Assembly (NCBI GenBank): GCA_003168265.1
Contig: PMSV01000012.1
Coordinates: 289,813-353,812, forward strand
Length of the DNA: 64,000 nt
Direction: 5' to 3'
Origin: Chitinophagaceae bacterium
Lineage (GTDB): Bacteria > Bacteroidota > Bacteroidia > Chitinophagales > Chitinophagaceae
Made by a program: the position numbers and the translations under genes. The notes beneath the pieces are model-generated. The model had not been told where the DNA came from and ran no database searches. It was given only the letters and a program-made list of their open reading frames with translations. Position 1 is the first letter of the stretch. Every line of letters starts with the position of its first letter. This document shows positions 1 through 7,888 of this stretch, piece after piece.

Positions 1-1389
1 CCCCGTGTTTTTCATGAAATGTGGGACAACAATATGCACCTGATGAAGTTTACAAAAAAAATAAAAGCAGGAGAGACCTATCATTTTTCAATCGCCGGAT
101 CCTCCATCACATCCGCTCAACACGATGACCCTTTGAATGAAGCAGAGCGGTTGACCATATATGCCAAATTGCAGGGCAGGGACCGTCTTATTCAATTCCA
201 CGACCAGGCCTGGGAAGAACTTTGGAAAAGCGATATTAAGGTCGATGGAGATCCCCAGACCCAACAGGATATACATAGCATGATCTATCATTTATATTCT
301 TTTGTCAGGGAAGGAACAGGATATAGCCCATCTCCGATGGGTCTTAGCGGGCTGGGTTATAACGGCCATGTATTCTGGGATGCGGATTTATGGATGTTTC
401 CCGCTTTGTTGATGCTTCATCCGGAACTGGCCAGGTCCATGATAGACTATCGTTTCGAAAAACTCGAAGCCGCCCGGAAGAACGCATTTGCCAATGGTTA
501 TCGGGGCGCTATGTATCCCTGGGAAAGCGCCGGTACAGGAGTAGAGGAAACACCGGTATGGGCTCTAAGCGGGCCATTTGAACATCATATTTCAGCAGAC
601 GTGGCATTGGCAGCATGGTCCTATTTTTGTGTCACCCAGGATAAGACCTGGCTCCGGGAAAAAGGCTGGCCTATTTTATCTGCCACTGCGGAATTCTGGT
701 CATCAAGGGTCGAACGCAATGGTCCCGGCCGATATGATATCAAAAATGTGGTTGCTGCCGACGAATGGGCTGAAAACGTCGATAACAATGCTTTCACCAA
801 TGCGGCTGCCAAAGCGAACCTGGAAAATGCGACTCATGCCGCAGAGATCCTTGGTTTGGCAGCTAATCCCGATTGGATGAATGTGGCGCAGAATATTCCT
901 ATCTTAAAAATGGAAAACGGCATAACCAGGGAACATGCTTCTTATCAGGGCGAAGGCATCAAGCAGGCCGATGTGAATCTCCTGGCTTATCCGTTAAAAG
1001 AAATAACCAGTACCACACAAATCAAAAAAGATCTGGAGTATTATGAAAGCCGGGTTCCCAATGAAGGGACGCCGGCCATGACCCAGGCTGTATTCGCTCT
1101 TTTGTACTCAAGGCTAGGCAATGGAGAAAAAGCATTCCATTTTTTTAAAGACTCTTATGAACCTAACCTCAATCCGCCATTCCGGGTAATCGCAGAAACC
1201 AAGGGCGGTACCAACCCCTATTTCGCCACCGGTGCCGGAGGAATTCTTCAGAGCCTGTTGATGGGATTCGGCGGCCTGGATATCACAGCAAAAGGCATCA
1301 TACAACTTAAATCCGCTTTACCAAAGGAATGGAAAGGGCTGGAACTAAAAGGTATCGGGCCGGACAAGAAAAATTACCCTGTTAAATAA
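1..1389 (+). CDS. Glycoside hydrolase family 65 protein, 5' partial
   Basis: The reading frame is open from base 1, so the gene starts outside the window; 462 residues are visible. It has the (alpha/alpha)6-barrel part of GH65 enzymes, which split or phosphorolyse alpha-glucosides. Numbering from the ATG at 19, Asp121 lies in the substrate-binding motif HVFWDADLW, followed by the PWESAGTG motif. Glu249 in ADEWAENVDNNAFTN is the expected general acid. The PWESA-type motif resembles the glucosylgalactosyl-hydroxylysine glucosidase/acid trehalase branch more than maltose phosphorylase. The missing N-terminus would hold the beta-sandwich domain. The family is secure; the substrate is not known. 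Confidence 0.85.
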   Translation, partial: PRVFHEMWDNNMHLMKFTKKIKAGETYHFSIAGSSITSAQHDDPLNEAERLTIYAKLQGRDRLIQFHDQAWEELWKSDIKVDGDPQTQQDIHSMIYHLYSFVREGTGYSPSPMGLSGLGYNGHVFWDADLWMFPALLMLHPELARSMIDYRFEKLEAARKNAFANGYRGAMYPWESAGTGVEETPVWALSGPFEHHISADVALAAWSYFCVTQDKTWLREKGWPILSATAEFWSSRVERNGPGRYDIKNVVAADEWAENVDNNAFTNAAAKANLENATHAAEILGLAANPDWMNVAQNIPILKMENGITREHASYQGEGIKQADVNLLAYPLKEITSTTQIKKDLEYYESRVPNEGTPAMTQAVFALLYSRLGNGEKAFHFFKDSYEPNLNPPFRVIAETKGGTNPYFATGAGGILQSLLMGFGGLDITAKGIIQLKSALPKEWKGLELKGIGPDKKNYPVK

Positions 1390-1410
1390 TATTTCCTATC
1401 TTGCTATGTC

Positions 1411-1965
1411 TTGAAAAGGATTGCGTCCATATCGTTATTAACTATATTGCTGTTCAATTTCTTTGGATACAGGTTAGTTACTTCCTTTCTCGAAGATCAG
1501 GCTAATGCCAGGCTGGAGAGCAAGCTGGACAAGCAACAATACGATGACAATCAATTGATATCAATCAAAGTACCGGTTTCCCACCTTTCCTATTATAATA
1601 CTTCGCCTCAATTCGAAAGGGTTGACGGGCAGGTTGAAATAAACGGAGCAGCCTATCATTATGTTAAACGGAGAATTTACAATGACTCCGTAGAAATGCT
1701 TTGCATACCCAACCCTGCAGTCACCAGCATCCAGTCCGCCAAAGACCAATTTTTCCAACTGGTAAATGATCTTCAACGCACTGGTCAAAGCAAAAAATCG
1801 GACCAGCATTCATCCAAAAACTTTTCTACCGATAATTATACTCTCTTAGAATCGCTTCAGTTAAGCAGGAACTCCTTCATCCGTAAGAATAACATTTCGG
1901 TATTTAATTCCCCCGTTTCCAAACGAAGCATCCCTGTCAGTGGGCGACCGCCCGAAATTTGCTGA
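1411..1965 (+). CDS. Hypothetical single-pass membrane protein
   Basis: 184 residues starting at a TTG 21 bases after the GH65 stop; no ATG fits as well, because the N-terminal hydrophobic segment (about residues 6-26, ISLLTILLFNFFGYRLV) starts at once. The rest is hydrophilic and probably extracytoplasmic, rich in Asn, Ser and charged residues, with no catalytic motif that I recognise. Similar proteins with a short anchor and a conserved VKRRIYNDS-like core seem familiar from Chitinophagaceae, but I know no function. A terminator-like hairpin follows the gene. Confidence 0.6.
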   Translation: MKRIASISLLTILLFNFFGYRLVTSFLEDQANARLESKLDKQQYDDNQLISIKVPVSHLSYYNTSPQFERVDGQVEINGAAYHYVKRRIYNDSVEMLCIPNPAVTSIQSAKDQFFQLVNDLQRTGQSKKSDQHSSKNFSTDNYTLLESLQLSRNSFIRKNNISVFNSPVSKRSIPVSGRPPEIC

Positions 1966-1996
1966 TAATAAGAATCAGAACAGAACACTAAAGAGC

Positions 1997-2020
1997 CATC
2001 AACGTCTGAGTTGATGTTTT
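1997..2020 (+). terminator. Putative intrinsic terminator
   Basis: A perfect 7-bp stem, CATCAAC (1997-2003) with GTTGATG (2010-2016), a 6-base loop and four T residues right after. It sits between the small membrane protein and the haloperoxidase-like gene, and would separate the GH65 transcript from the following cluster. The U-tract is short, so efficiency may be moderate. Confidence 0.55.
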
Positions 2021-2050
2021 GTAAAAATCTCAATTTATTCATCTCTGATT

Positions 2051-3376
2051 ATGCGAAAGATACTGATCATTGCTTTAGCAGTGTATGCACTTGTGTCCTG
2101 TAACGGGAAAAAAGACTATGATGCCGTCTTCAAAAACCCTTTTCTCTATTGCCGGACCGTTTATGAATTGAACAACGTAGTGATGGGAAATAATTTTGGC
2201 CCGATCATCGCATCTAGAAACTATCTCTATGCTGCCATAGCCGGCTATGAAGTCATCGCTGCAGGTTATCCTGACAGATTCAATTCACTGGCTGGCCAAT
2301 TGCATGGATTAAATGCAATTCCCAAACCGGATGCAAGCAGGAAGATAGATTATGAGTTTTGTGCATTGCTTGCTTATTGCAAGTTAGGTGAAGCTGTTAC
2401 CTTCCCGGAAGGCAGCATGAAGGAATATGTGGACAGCCTGAAGAAAATGGCTTTGGACCACGGAATGCCATCAGAAATCTACGATAATTCAGTTGAATAT
2501 GCCGATACTGTTTCTGCAGTAATCATGGCCTGGAGCAAAAAGGACAACTATCTTCAGACGAGGGGAGCGCCTCAATACGTAGTGAAGGATTCTCCTGGAA
2601 GATGGATCCCTACACCACCTGCCTATTCACCGGCTATGGAGCCCCATTGGAGAGAAATTCGCAGCCTGGTTATTGACAGTCCGCAGCAATTCATGCCCGA
2701 ACCTCCCTACAATTTCGACATGACGGACAAAAACAGTCCCTATTACAAAGAAGTCAAATTAAGCCAGAATACCGTAGATAGCCTGACCACTGAACAGGCC
2801 TGGATCGCCGATTTCTGGGACGACAATCCGTTTAAACTCAATGTTTCAGGTCATTTAATGTATGGCACAAAGAAATTTTCGCCAGGCGGTCATTGGATGA
2901 GCGTTGTGGGCATTGCCGCAAAAAAATCCGGCGCTGACTTCCCGAAAACCGTGGAAGCCTATGCAAGAACGGCAATTGCCCTTTTCGACGCCTTCATTCA
3001 ATGCTGGAATATCAAATACACCTTCAATACATTGAGACCTGAAACGGCAATCAACAAATACATTGATGCCAATTGGAGACCACATTTACAAACACCACCC
3101 TTTCCTGAATATACCTGCGGCCATTGCACCATCTCGGCATCAGCAGCGGAAGCGCTGACCGCCGAATTTGGCGACAATTTCGCTTTCAATGACACAACTG
3201 AGCTGGATTTCGGAGTCAATAGTAGGAGCTTCAGGTCATTCCGGGACGCATCCATTGAAACCCTGAATTCCAGGTTCTATGGAGGCATCCATTTTCATTA
3301 TTGCTGCCTGAGAAGCAATATTATGGGAAAGGAAGTGGGTGAATTGGTGGTGTCCAGGATAAGGTTAGCTAAATAA
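2051..3376 (+). CDS. Vanadium-dependent haloperoxidase/PAP2-type lipoprotein
   Basis: 441 residues with an SPII lipobox (ALVSC at about residue 16), so probably a lipid-anchored periplasmic or surface protein. The oxyanion-binding site of the vanadium chloroperoxidase/PAP2 acid phosphatase superfamily is recognisable: Lys322-x6-Arg329-Pro, then Cys356-Gly357-His358, then Arg408-x5-His414. In the family the middle motif is normally Ser-Gly-His; here Ser is replaced by Cys (TCGHC). Known members oxidise halides with bound vanadate or hydrolyse phosphate esters; the sequence does not decide which. It heads a cluster with an AhpD-like protein, a beta-barrel protein, a second homologue and a DoxX-like protein. 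Confidence 0.75.
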   Translation: MRKILIIALAVYALVSCNGKKDYDAVFKNPFLYCRTVYELNNVVMGNNFGPIIASRNYLYAAIAGYEVIAAGYPDRFNSLAGQLHGLNAIPKPDASRKIDYEFCALLAYCKLGEAVTFPEGSMKEYVDSLKKMALDHGMPSEIYDNSVEYADTVSAVIMAWSKKDNYLQTRGAPQYVVKDSPGRWIPTPPAYSPAMEPHWREIRSLVIDSPQQFMPEPPYNFDMTDKNSPYYKEVKLSQNTVDSLTTEQAWIADFWDDNPFKLNVSGHLMYGTKKFSPGGHWMSVVGIAAKKSGADFPKTVEAYARTAIALFDAFIQCWNIKYTFNTLRPETAINKYIDANWRPHLQTPPFPEYTCGHCTISASAAEALTAEFGDNFAFNDTTELDFGVNSRSFRSFRDASIETLNSRFYGGIHFHYCCLRSNIMGKEVGELVVSRIRLAK

Positions 3377-3399
3377 AACACTTTAAACTTTAAATCATT

Positions 3400-3957
3400 A
3401 TGGCCTACATAAAATTAAATAATGAATCCCTTCCCGGCATAGTCGGGTTACTCGATTACTCCCCTGCGACTGGCAAGCCATTGAGCGATCTGGCAGAAGT
3501 GCTTCTTGCAGACGAAGGCAATTCATTGACAAAAGCAGAAAGGGAAATAATCGCAGCATCGGTTTCATATAAAAATGATTGCCATTTTTGCCACAGTTCT
3601 CACGCAGCGGCTGCCGCCGCCCATTTGCAACTGGGGCCGGAATTCATCGATGATGTAAAAAAAGGTTTGCAAACAACTCCTGTTTCCGATAAACTCAGGG
3701 CGCTGCTCAACATCGCCCACCAGGTTCAAAAAGGCGGCAGGTTCGTTACCGAAGCCGATATTGAACAGGCAAGAGAAAAAGGAGCTTCCGATAAAGAAAT
3801 TCATGACACGGTTTTGATCGCCGCGGCCTTCTGCATGTACAATCGATATGTGGATGGCCTCGGCACCTGGGCACCGAAGGATAATGCCGAATTCATGCCC
3901 ATGGGTCAGCAATTAGCAGAACACGGTTACGCAAATGCAGTAGCCATGGAAGCTTGA
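3400..3957 (+). CDS. AhpD-like / carboxymuconolactone decarboxylase family peroxidase-related protein
   Basis: 185 residues, ATG start, 23 bases after the preceding gene. The AhpD-type active site is present as Cys61-His-Phe-Cys64 followed by His68 (CHFCHSSH). In AhpD the CxxC pair with a downstream His reduces peroxide or a peroxiredoxin partner. There is no signal peptide, so it is probably cytoplasmic. Between two haloperoxidase-like lipoproteins, a role in peroxide or oxidised-substrate handling fits, but this is inferred from context only. Confidence 0.8.
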   Translation: MAYIKLNNESLPGIVGLLDYSPATGKPLSDLAEVLLADEGNSLTKAEREIIAASVSYKNDCHFCHSSHAAAAAAHLQLGPEFIDDVKKGLQTTPVSDKLRALLNIAHQVQKGGRFVTEADIEQAREKGASDKEIHDTVLIAAAFCMYNRYVDGLGTWAPKDNAEFMPMGQQLAEHGYANAVAMEA

Positions 3958-4001
3958 TTGTTTGATTGACTGATTCATCAAAACCTAAATTTCATAATGT
4001 C

Positions 4002-4937
4002 ATGAACCAACTTAAGAAAGGGTTAATATCCCCTTTACTGCTGATTTGTTGCTTTTCTGCCCTCGCCCAGACCGACAATGACGCCATCCTGATGAACAAA
4101 TATCAATGGTGCAGCGGGGCAACTTATATGCATTCCGGTTGGAATGAATATTGGGAAGGAACCTTCAAAAGAAGTAATGCCAATCTTGGCACAGTAACCA
4201 CTCAATCGGTCATGGGAATGACCAATTATGGGATCACAAACCATCTCAATATCATGGCTTCCCTGCCCTATGTATGGTCCCAGGCCTCAGCCGGCACTCT
4301 TCATGGCATGAAAGGCTTCCAGGACCTAAGTCTCTATCTGAAATGGAACCCATTGACCGTAAACGCATGGAAGGGTCAGTTCTCCCTATTCGGAATTTTA
4401 GGATTCAGCACTCCAACAAACAATTACCTCGTGGATTACCTTCCTCTTTCGATAGGGCTGGGAACAACGAATATTTATTACCGGCTCATGGCCTATTATA
4501 AGAGGGGTATCTTTTTTGCAAGGGCCTCCGGAACCTATATATGGAGAAGCAATGTCAAGATCGACCAGACATCCTATTATACTACGGAACTGCAGAATAC
4601 TGACATAGTGCAGATGCCCGATCAGTTGACCTTTGACGGAAGCCTGGGCGTGTATACAAAATACCTCATTGCCGAAGCAATGGTTGATAATATGACTACA
4701 CTGGGAGGATTCGATATCCGCAAGAATGACATGCCCTTTCCCAGTAATCGCATGAACAGCACAAGCATAGGCGTCCACGCAAAATATACCCTGCCCTTCG
4801 AAATACATTTTTCCATTGTGCTCGGAGGCGATCAGGTACTAACCGGCAGAAATGTCGGACAAGCCACCGATTTTAATCTGGGATGCTATTACGCTTTCTA
4901 TGTGAAACATCATGCCCAAACCCCCAAAAACCAATAA
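4002..4937 (+). CDS. Predicted outer-membrane beta-barrel protein
   Basis: 311 residues from the ATG at 4002; an in-frame TTG at 3966 would add residues in front of a good signal peptide (LLLICCFSALAQ) and is rejected. The mature protein has alternating aromatic/polar strands (for example NIMASLPYVW and GYFGILGFS-like segments), glycine-rich turns and an aromatic C-terminal region, as in the transporter-like barrels grouped with phenol-degradation 'MetA-pathway' proteins. It probably forms an outer-membrane channel or a small closed barrel. It is followed after one base by the second haloperoxidase-like lipoprotein, so the two are very likely co-translated. Confidence 0.65.
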   Translation: MNQLKKGLISPLLLICCFSALAQTDNDAILMNKYQWCSGATYMHSGWNEYWEGTFKRSNANLGTVTTQSVMGMTNYGITNHLNIMASLPYVWSQASAGTLHGMKGFQDLSLYLKWNPLTVNAWKGQFSLFGILGFSTPTNNYLVDYLPLSIGLGTTNIYYRLMAYYKRGIFFARASGTYIWRSNVKIDQTSYYTTELQNTDIVQMPDQLTFDGSLGVYTKYLIAEAMVDNMTTLGGFDIRKNDMPFPSNRMNSTSIGVHAKYTLPFEIHFSIVLGGDQVLTGRNVGQATDFNLGCYYAFYVKHHAQTPKNQ

Positions 4938-4938
4938 A

Positions 4939-6495
4939 ATGAATCGACGTATAAAAAAAGCTTATATCTTCTATATATATATCGCCTCCATACTTTTGTT
5001 CTCCTCATGTAACAAGAGCATTCATCAGGCTACGGCCGGCCTGTCACCGTTGAACCCGGCAAATGAGGATTTAAATGCAGGGACCTGGAAATCCGTGCTA
5101 TTATCAAGTCCGGACAGTTTTGCAGTTGCCGCACCCGCAGCCCTGACTTCATCCTCCTACCTGGCCGACCTCAATGAAATAATAGGATACCAGAAAAATT
5201 TGTCAGCAGGAGATAAGCAAACCATAAGCTATTGGTCAGCTGGCGGAGTCCTGAGATGGAATGAGATCATGCGGGACCTTGTGGCTAAATACAACCTTCC
5301 TCCCTATCAGAACAGCAGTGGAACCTATCCCATTCCGAGTTCTGCAAACCCCTTCGCCTATCCGAATTTTCCGTTTTCCAATCCACCTTATGCTGCCCGT
5401 GCCTATGCTTATGTAAGCGCTGCGCAATATGATGCCCTTATTGCCTGCTGGTATTATAAGGAATTATACAACCGGCCCGCCCCTTACCAGGTCGATTCGG
5501 CAGTACAGGCATTCGTTCCCAAAACCAACCTTCCTTCCTATCCTTCTGAGGCTGCAGTGCTAGCAGGAGTTACGGCCGAGATGATGAAACTCCTTTTCCC
5601 GGATGAAATAGCCAATGTCCAGCAACTAGCCGATCAGGCTGAACTGGCAGCCATTCAATCGGGTGCTGCTGCTCAAAGCGATGTCAATGCAGGCGATGCC
5701 CTTGGCAGGCAGATAGCCGATCTCTTCATTGCACGTGCAAAAACAGACAAAGCCGGGAGTGCAGTGGGAACCCCTGCGGAATGGGCATCCCTTATAACCC
5801 AGGCCCAGGCGAACGGACAAGTTGCATGGCAGAGTCTTGAGTCCCCCGCCAGGCCGCCCATGCTTCCACTTTTTGGCCAGGTAACACCTTTTCTCTTTGA
5901 CTCAGCCACTGTGGTTACATTGAGGCCCGGGCCACCTCCTTCAGCCTCAGGCAGCGAGATGGGGGAACAGCTGTCAATGGATTACCAGCAAATAAAAAAT
6001 CCTACCCGCGAACAGGAAAGAGTGATACAATTTTGGGCCGATGGTGTTGGAACCTATACGCCACCCGGCCACTGGAATGCCATTGCCGCACAGGATTTTA
6101 TCGGTCAGCAATTCAGTGAGGTAAGATGGGCCAGAAACATGGCGCTCTTAAACATGGCGCTCATGGATGCCGGCATCGTGTGCTGGAATACAAAATATTA
6201 TTATTTCAATCCGCGTCCATCCCAACTAAATCCGGATATCAAGACGCTTACCGGAGTGCCGAATTTCCCATCCTATATATCCGGACATGCAACTTTCAGT
6301 GAGGCGGCCGCAACGATCCTGAGTCATATACTGCCTGCCAATGCAGCCAAATATGAATCCATGTCGCAACAAGCAGCCAACTCCAGATTCATTTCAGGTA
6401 TTCATACCCAAATTGATTGCTCAGCCGGGACACAGGTTGGAATGAATGTAGGCAATTATGCCGTTCAGAGGGCGATGATAGACGGAGCAGAATAA
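4939..6495 (+). CDS. Vanadium-dependent haloperoxidase/PAP2-type lipoprotein, second copy
   Basis: 518 residues from the ATG at 4939; an upstream in-frame ATG at 4912 lies inside the previous gene and spoils the signal sequence. Lipobox LFSSC near residue 24. All oxyanion-binding residues of the vanadium haloperoxidase/PAP2 fold are present: Lys419-x6-Arg426-Pro, Ser448-Gly449-His450 and Arg483-x5-His489. Unlike the homologue at 2051 the Ser-Gly-His motif is canonical. The two are diverged paralogues, not a recent duplication. Likely periplasmic; substrate unknown (halide oxidation or phosphoester hydrolysis). Confidence 0.78.
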   Translation: MNRRIKKAYIFYIYIASILLFSSCNKSIHQATAGLSPLNPANEDLNAGTWKSVLLSSPDSFAVAAPAALTSSSYLADLNEIIGYQKNLSAGDKQTISYWSAGGVLRWNEIMRDLVAKYNLPPYQNSSGTYPIPSSANPFAYPNFPFSNPPYAARAYAYVSAAQYDALIACWYYKELYNRPAPYQVDSAVQAFVPKTNLPSYPSEAAVLAGVTAEMMKLLFPDEIANVQQLADQAELAAIQSGAAAQSDVNAGDALGRQIADLFIARAKTDKAGSAVGTPAEWASLITQAQANGQVAWQSLESPARPPMLPLFGQVTPFLFDSATVVTLRPGPPPSASGSEMGEQLSMDYQQIKNPTREQERVIQFWADGVGTYTPPGHWNAIAAQDFIGQQFSEVRWARNMALLNMALMDAGIVCWNTKYYYFNPRPSQLNPDIKTLTGVPNFPSYISGHATFSEAAATILSHILPANAAKYESMSQQAANSRFISGIHTQIDCSAGTQVGMNVGNYAVQRAMIDGAE

Positions 6496-6514
6496 ACATT
6501 GAAAAACAATTATC

Positions 6515-7342
6515 ATGTGGTACCTGTCAAGAGAAGAAAAGATTCATTATGCGCTTCGGCTCGCAGTTTCAATGTGTTTTATTGGACATGGTGTCTTCGG
6601 GATCATCACTAAATCGATCTGGTGCAATTATTTTGCGGTCTTCGGCATCGGTCATGATATGGCCTATCGACTCATGCCCTTCGTCGGCATCATGGATATC
6701 CTTCAGGGCATCATTTTCCTCTTCTATCCTATAAGAGGGATTGCAATCTGGCTTGTGTTCTGGGGTGCAGTAACTGCCTCTCTTAGGCCCATGTCTGGAG
6801 AATCATTTGCGGAACTTATAGAAAGAGCGGGTAATTATGGGGCTCCGCTTGCTCTCCTATTACTTTCCGGGTCCATAACACGGGCAAACCTTAAAAAAAT
6901 ATTTCAGCCCCTTATGCCAAAAAAGGCCTTAAGCACACGCGATTTGAAGAATACCATTACATGTCTTCAGGTTGTCGTATTCCTTCTGATACTCGGGCAC
7001 GGCTGGTTAAATATCATTGAAAAGAAAAGCATCCTTCAGCAATATGCAAACCTCGGCTTCTCCAACCCGCACAATATGGCCCTGACCGTGGGCATTCTGG
7101 AAATCGCCGCCGCATTTGCCACTCTGGTCAAACCTGCAATAGCCATGCTCCTGACCCTTCTTTTATGGAAGGCATTCAGCGAAATGTTTTACCCCCATTG
7201 GGAATTATTTGAATGGATAGAAAGAGGAGGAAGTTACGGAAGCATCCTGGCGCTATGGCTCGCGATCGGTTCCTTGCATCAAAGAAATTGGGCCAGATCA
7301 TTCCAAAGGAAAAAACTTTGGACAGAAAATCCTGGCTATTAA
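6515..7342 (+). CDS. DoxX-like integral membrane protein with internal duplication
   Basis: 275 residues, mostly hydrophobic, with about eight membrane segments. It consists of two similar halves: each begins with a CFIGHGVFGI/LILGHGWLNI-type helix and ends with a near-identical signature, IERAGNYGAPLALLL (about residues 100-120) and IERGGSYGSILALWL (about 232-252). Each half resembles a four-helix DoxX-type unit. DoxX proteins are linked to quinone or thiol redox in membranes, but many have no known role. The gene follows the haloperoxidase-like lipoprotein by 19 bases and probably closes the operon; a hairpin follows at 7369. Confidence 0.65.
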   Translation: MWYLSREEKIHYALRLAVSMCFIGHGVFGIITKSIWCNYFAVFGIGHDMAYRLMPFVGIMDILQGIIFLFYPIRGIAIWLVFWGAVTASLRPMSGESFAELIERAGNYGAPLALLLLSGSITRANLKKIFQPLMPKKALSTRDLKNTITCLQVVVFLLILGHGWLNIIEKKSILQQYANLGFSNPHNMALTVGILEIAAAFATLVKPAIAMLLTLLLWKAFSEMFYPHWELFEWIERGGSYGSILALWLAIGSLHQRNWARSFQRKKLWTENPGY

Positions 7343-7368
7343 GAATTTTTGGTTTAAGCAATATAAGG

Positions 7369-7388
7369 CCCTGCGATTCTTCGCGGGG
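7369..7388 (+). terminator. GC-rich hairpin, terminator-like, first copy
   Basis: CCCTGCGA (7369-7376) pairs with TCGCGGGG (7381-7388), one G-T pair, 4-base loop. It lies 26 bases after the DoxX-like gene. The following bases are A/T-rich but lack a pure T run. A near-copy (7811-7828) with similar flanks precedes the intact LamG gene, so this is part of a duplicated leader as well as a possible terminator. Confidence 0.5.
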
Positions 7389-7444
7389 TCTTCAAATTTA
7401 TAGGATAATTTTTATACTAATTAAATAACTTTAAATCCGCATTT

Positions 7445-7808
7445 ATAAAGCCTTTTGTCCTCATCCTGAAAAGCTTAGGAGTCGGCCTAGGATCCTATTT
7501 TATGATTGCCTTAGCCGGCGCCTCCTTTATGGGCTGTGAGAAGGAAAAGACCATTCATGGAACAATAGCTAATTTATACCTGGATGGTCAATTGGTGAAC
7601 TCACAGGTTTATTCACAAACACCCCACTATTCCTAGTACACGAGATCTATAGCTGGATACCTCGCCTTTCGCATCTACTCAATATTGGCTTAACGGAGTA
7701 ATTGACGAAGTCCGGATTTACAACCAGGCTATTCCACAAAAGGACCCCGGTTACCTGAGTCTGCTTGAGAACAAATACCTCAAAGGAAAAAACAAATTAA
7801 TCTACTAA
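7445..7808 (+). pseudogene. Decayed copy of the LamG lipoprotein gene
   Basis: Remnant of a tandem duplicate of the gene at 7889. The start codon is ATA (7445) where the intact copy has ATG. The signal/lipobox region can still be read (KPFVLILKSLGV... then GASFMGC). It then jumps from TIHG straight to the segment ANLYLDGQLVNSQVYS, which lies near the C-terminus of the intact protein, so roughly 190 codons are deleted. A TAG follows at 7634-7636. After a disordered stretch, the last ~40 codons (WLNGVIDEVRIYNQA to KNKLIY, stop at 7806-7808) match the intact copy almost exactly. Not expected to give a working protein. Confidence 0.85.
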
Positions 7809-7810
7809 AA

Positions 7811-7844
7811 CCCGCGATTCTCCGCGGGGTATTCATTTTTTTTT
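7811..7844 (+). terminator. Intrinsic terminator, second hairpin copy
   Basis: CCCGCG (7811-7816) pairs with CGCGGG (7823-7828) around a 6-base loop, followed by ATTCA and a run of nine T residues. It sits 2 bases after the remnant's stop codon and upstream of the promoter for the intact LamG gene. It resembles the hairpin at 7369-7388 in stem and flanks. Confidence 0.7.
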
Positions 7845-7856
7845 GCCAAAATTTTT

Positions 7857-7864
7857 TATATTTG
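7857..7864 (+). promoter_or_regulatory. Exact TAnnTTTG -7 element for the LamG gene
   Basis: TATATTTG matches the Bacteroidota primary-sigma -7 consensus exactly, 24 bases before the ATG at 7889. No good -33 TTTG is seen at 19-21 bases upstream. The equivalent position in the decayed copy reads TAACTTTA (7426-7433). Confidence 0.55.
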
Positions 7865-7888
7865 TTAAACGACATTAAATCTGCATTT

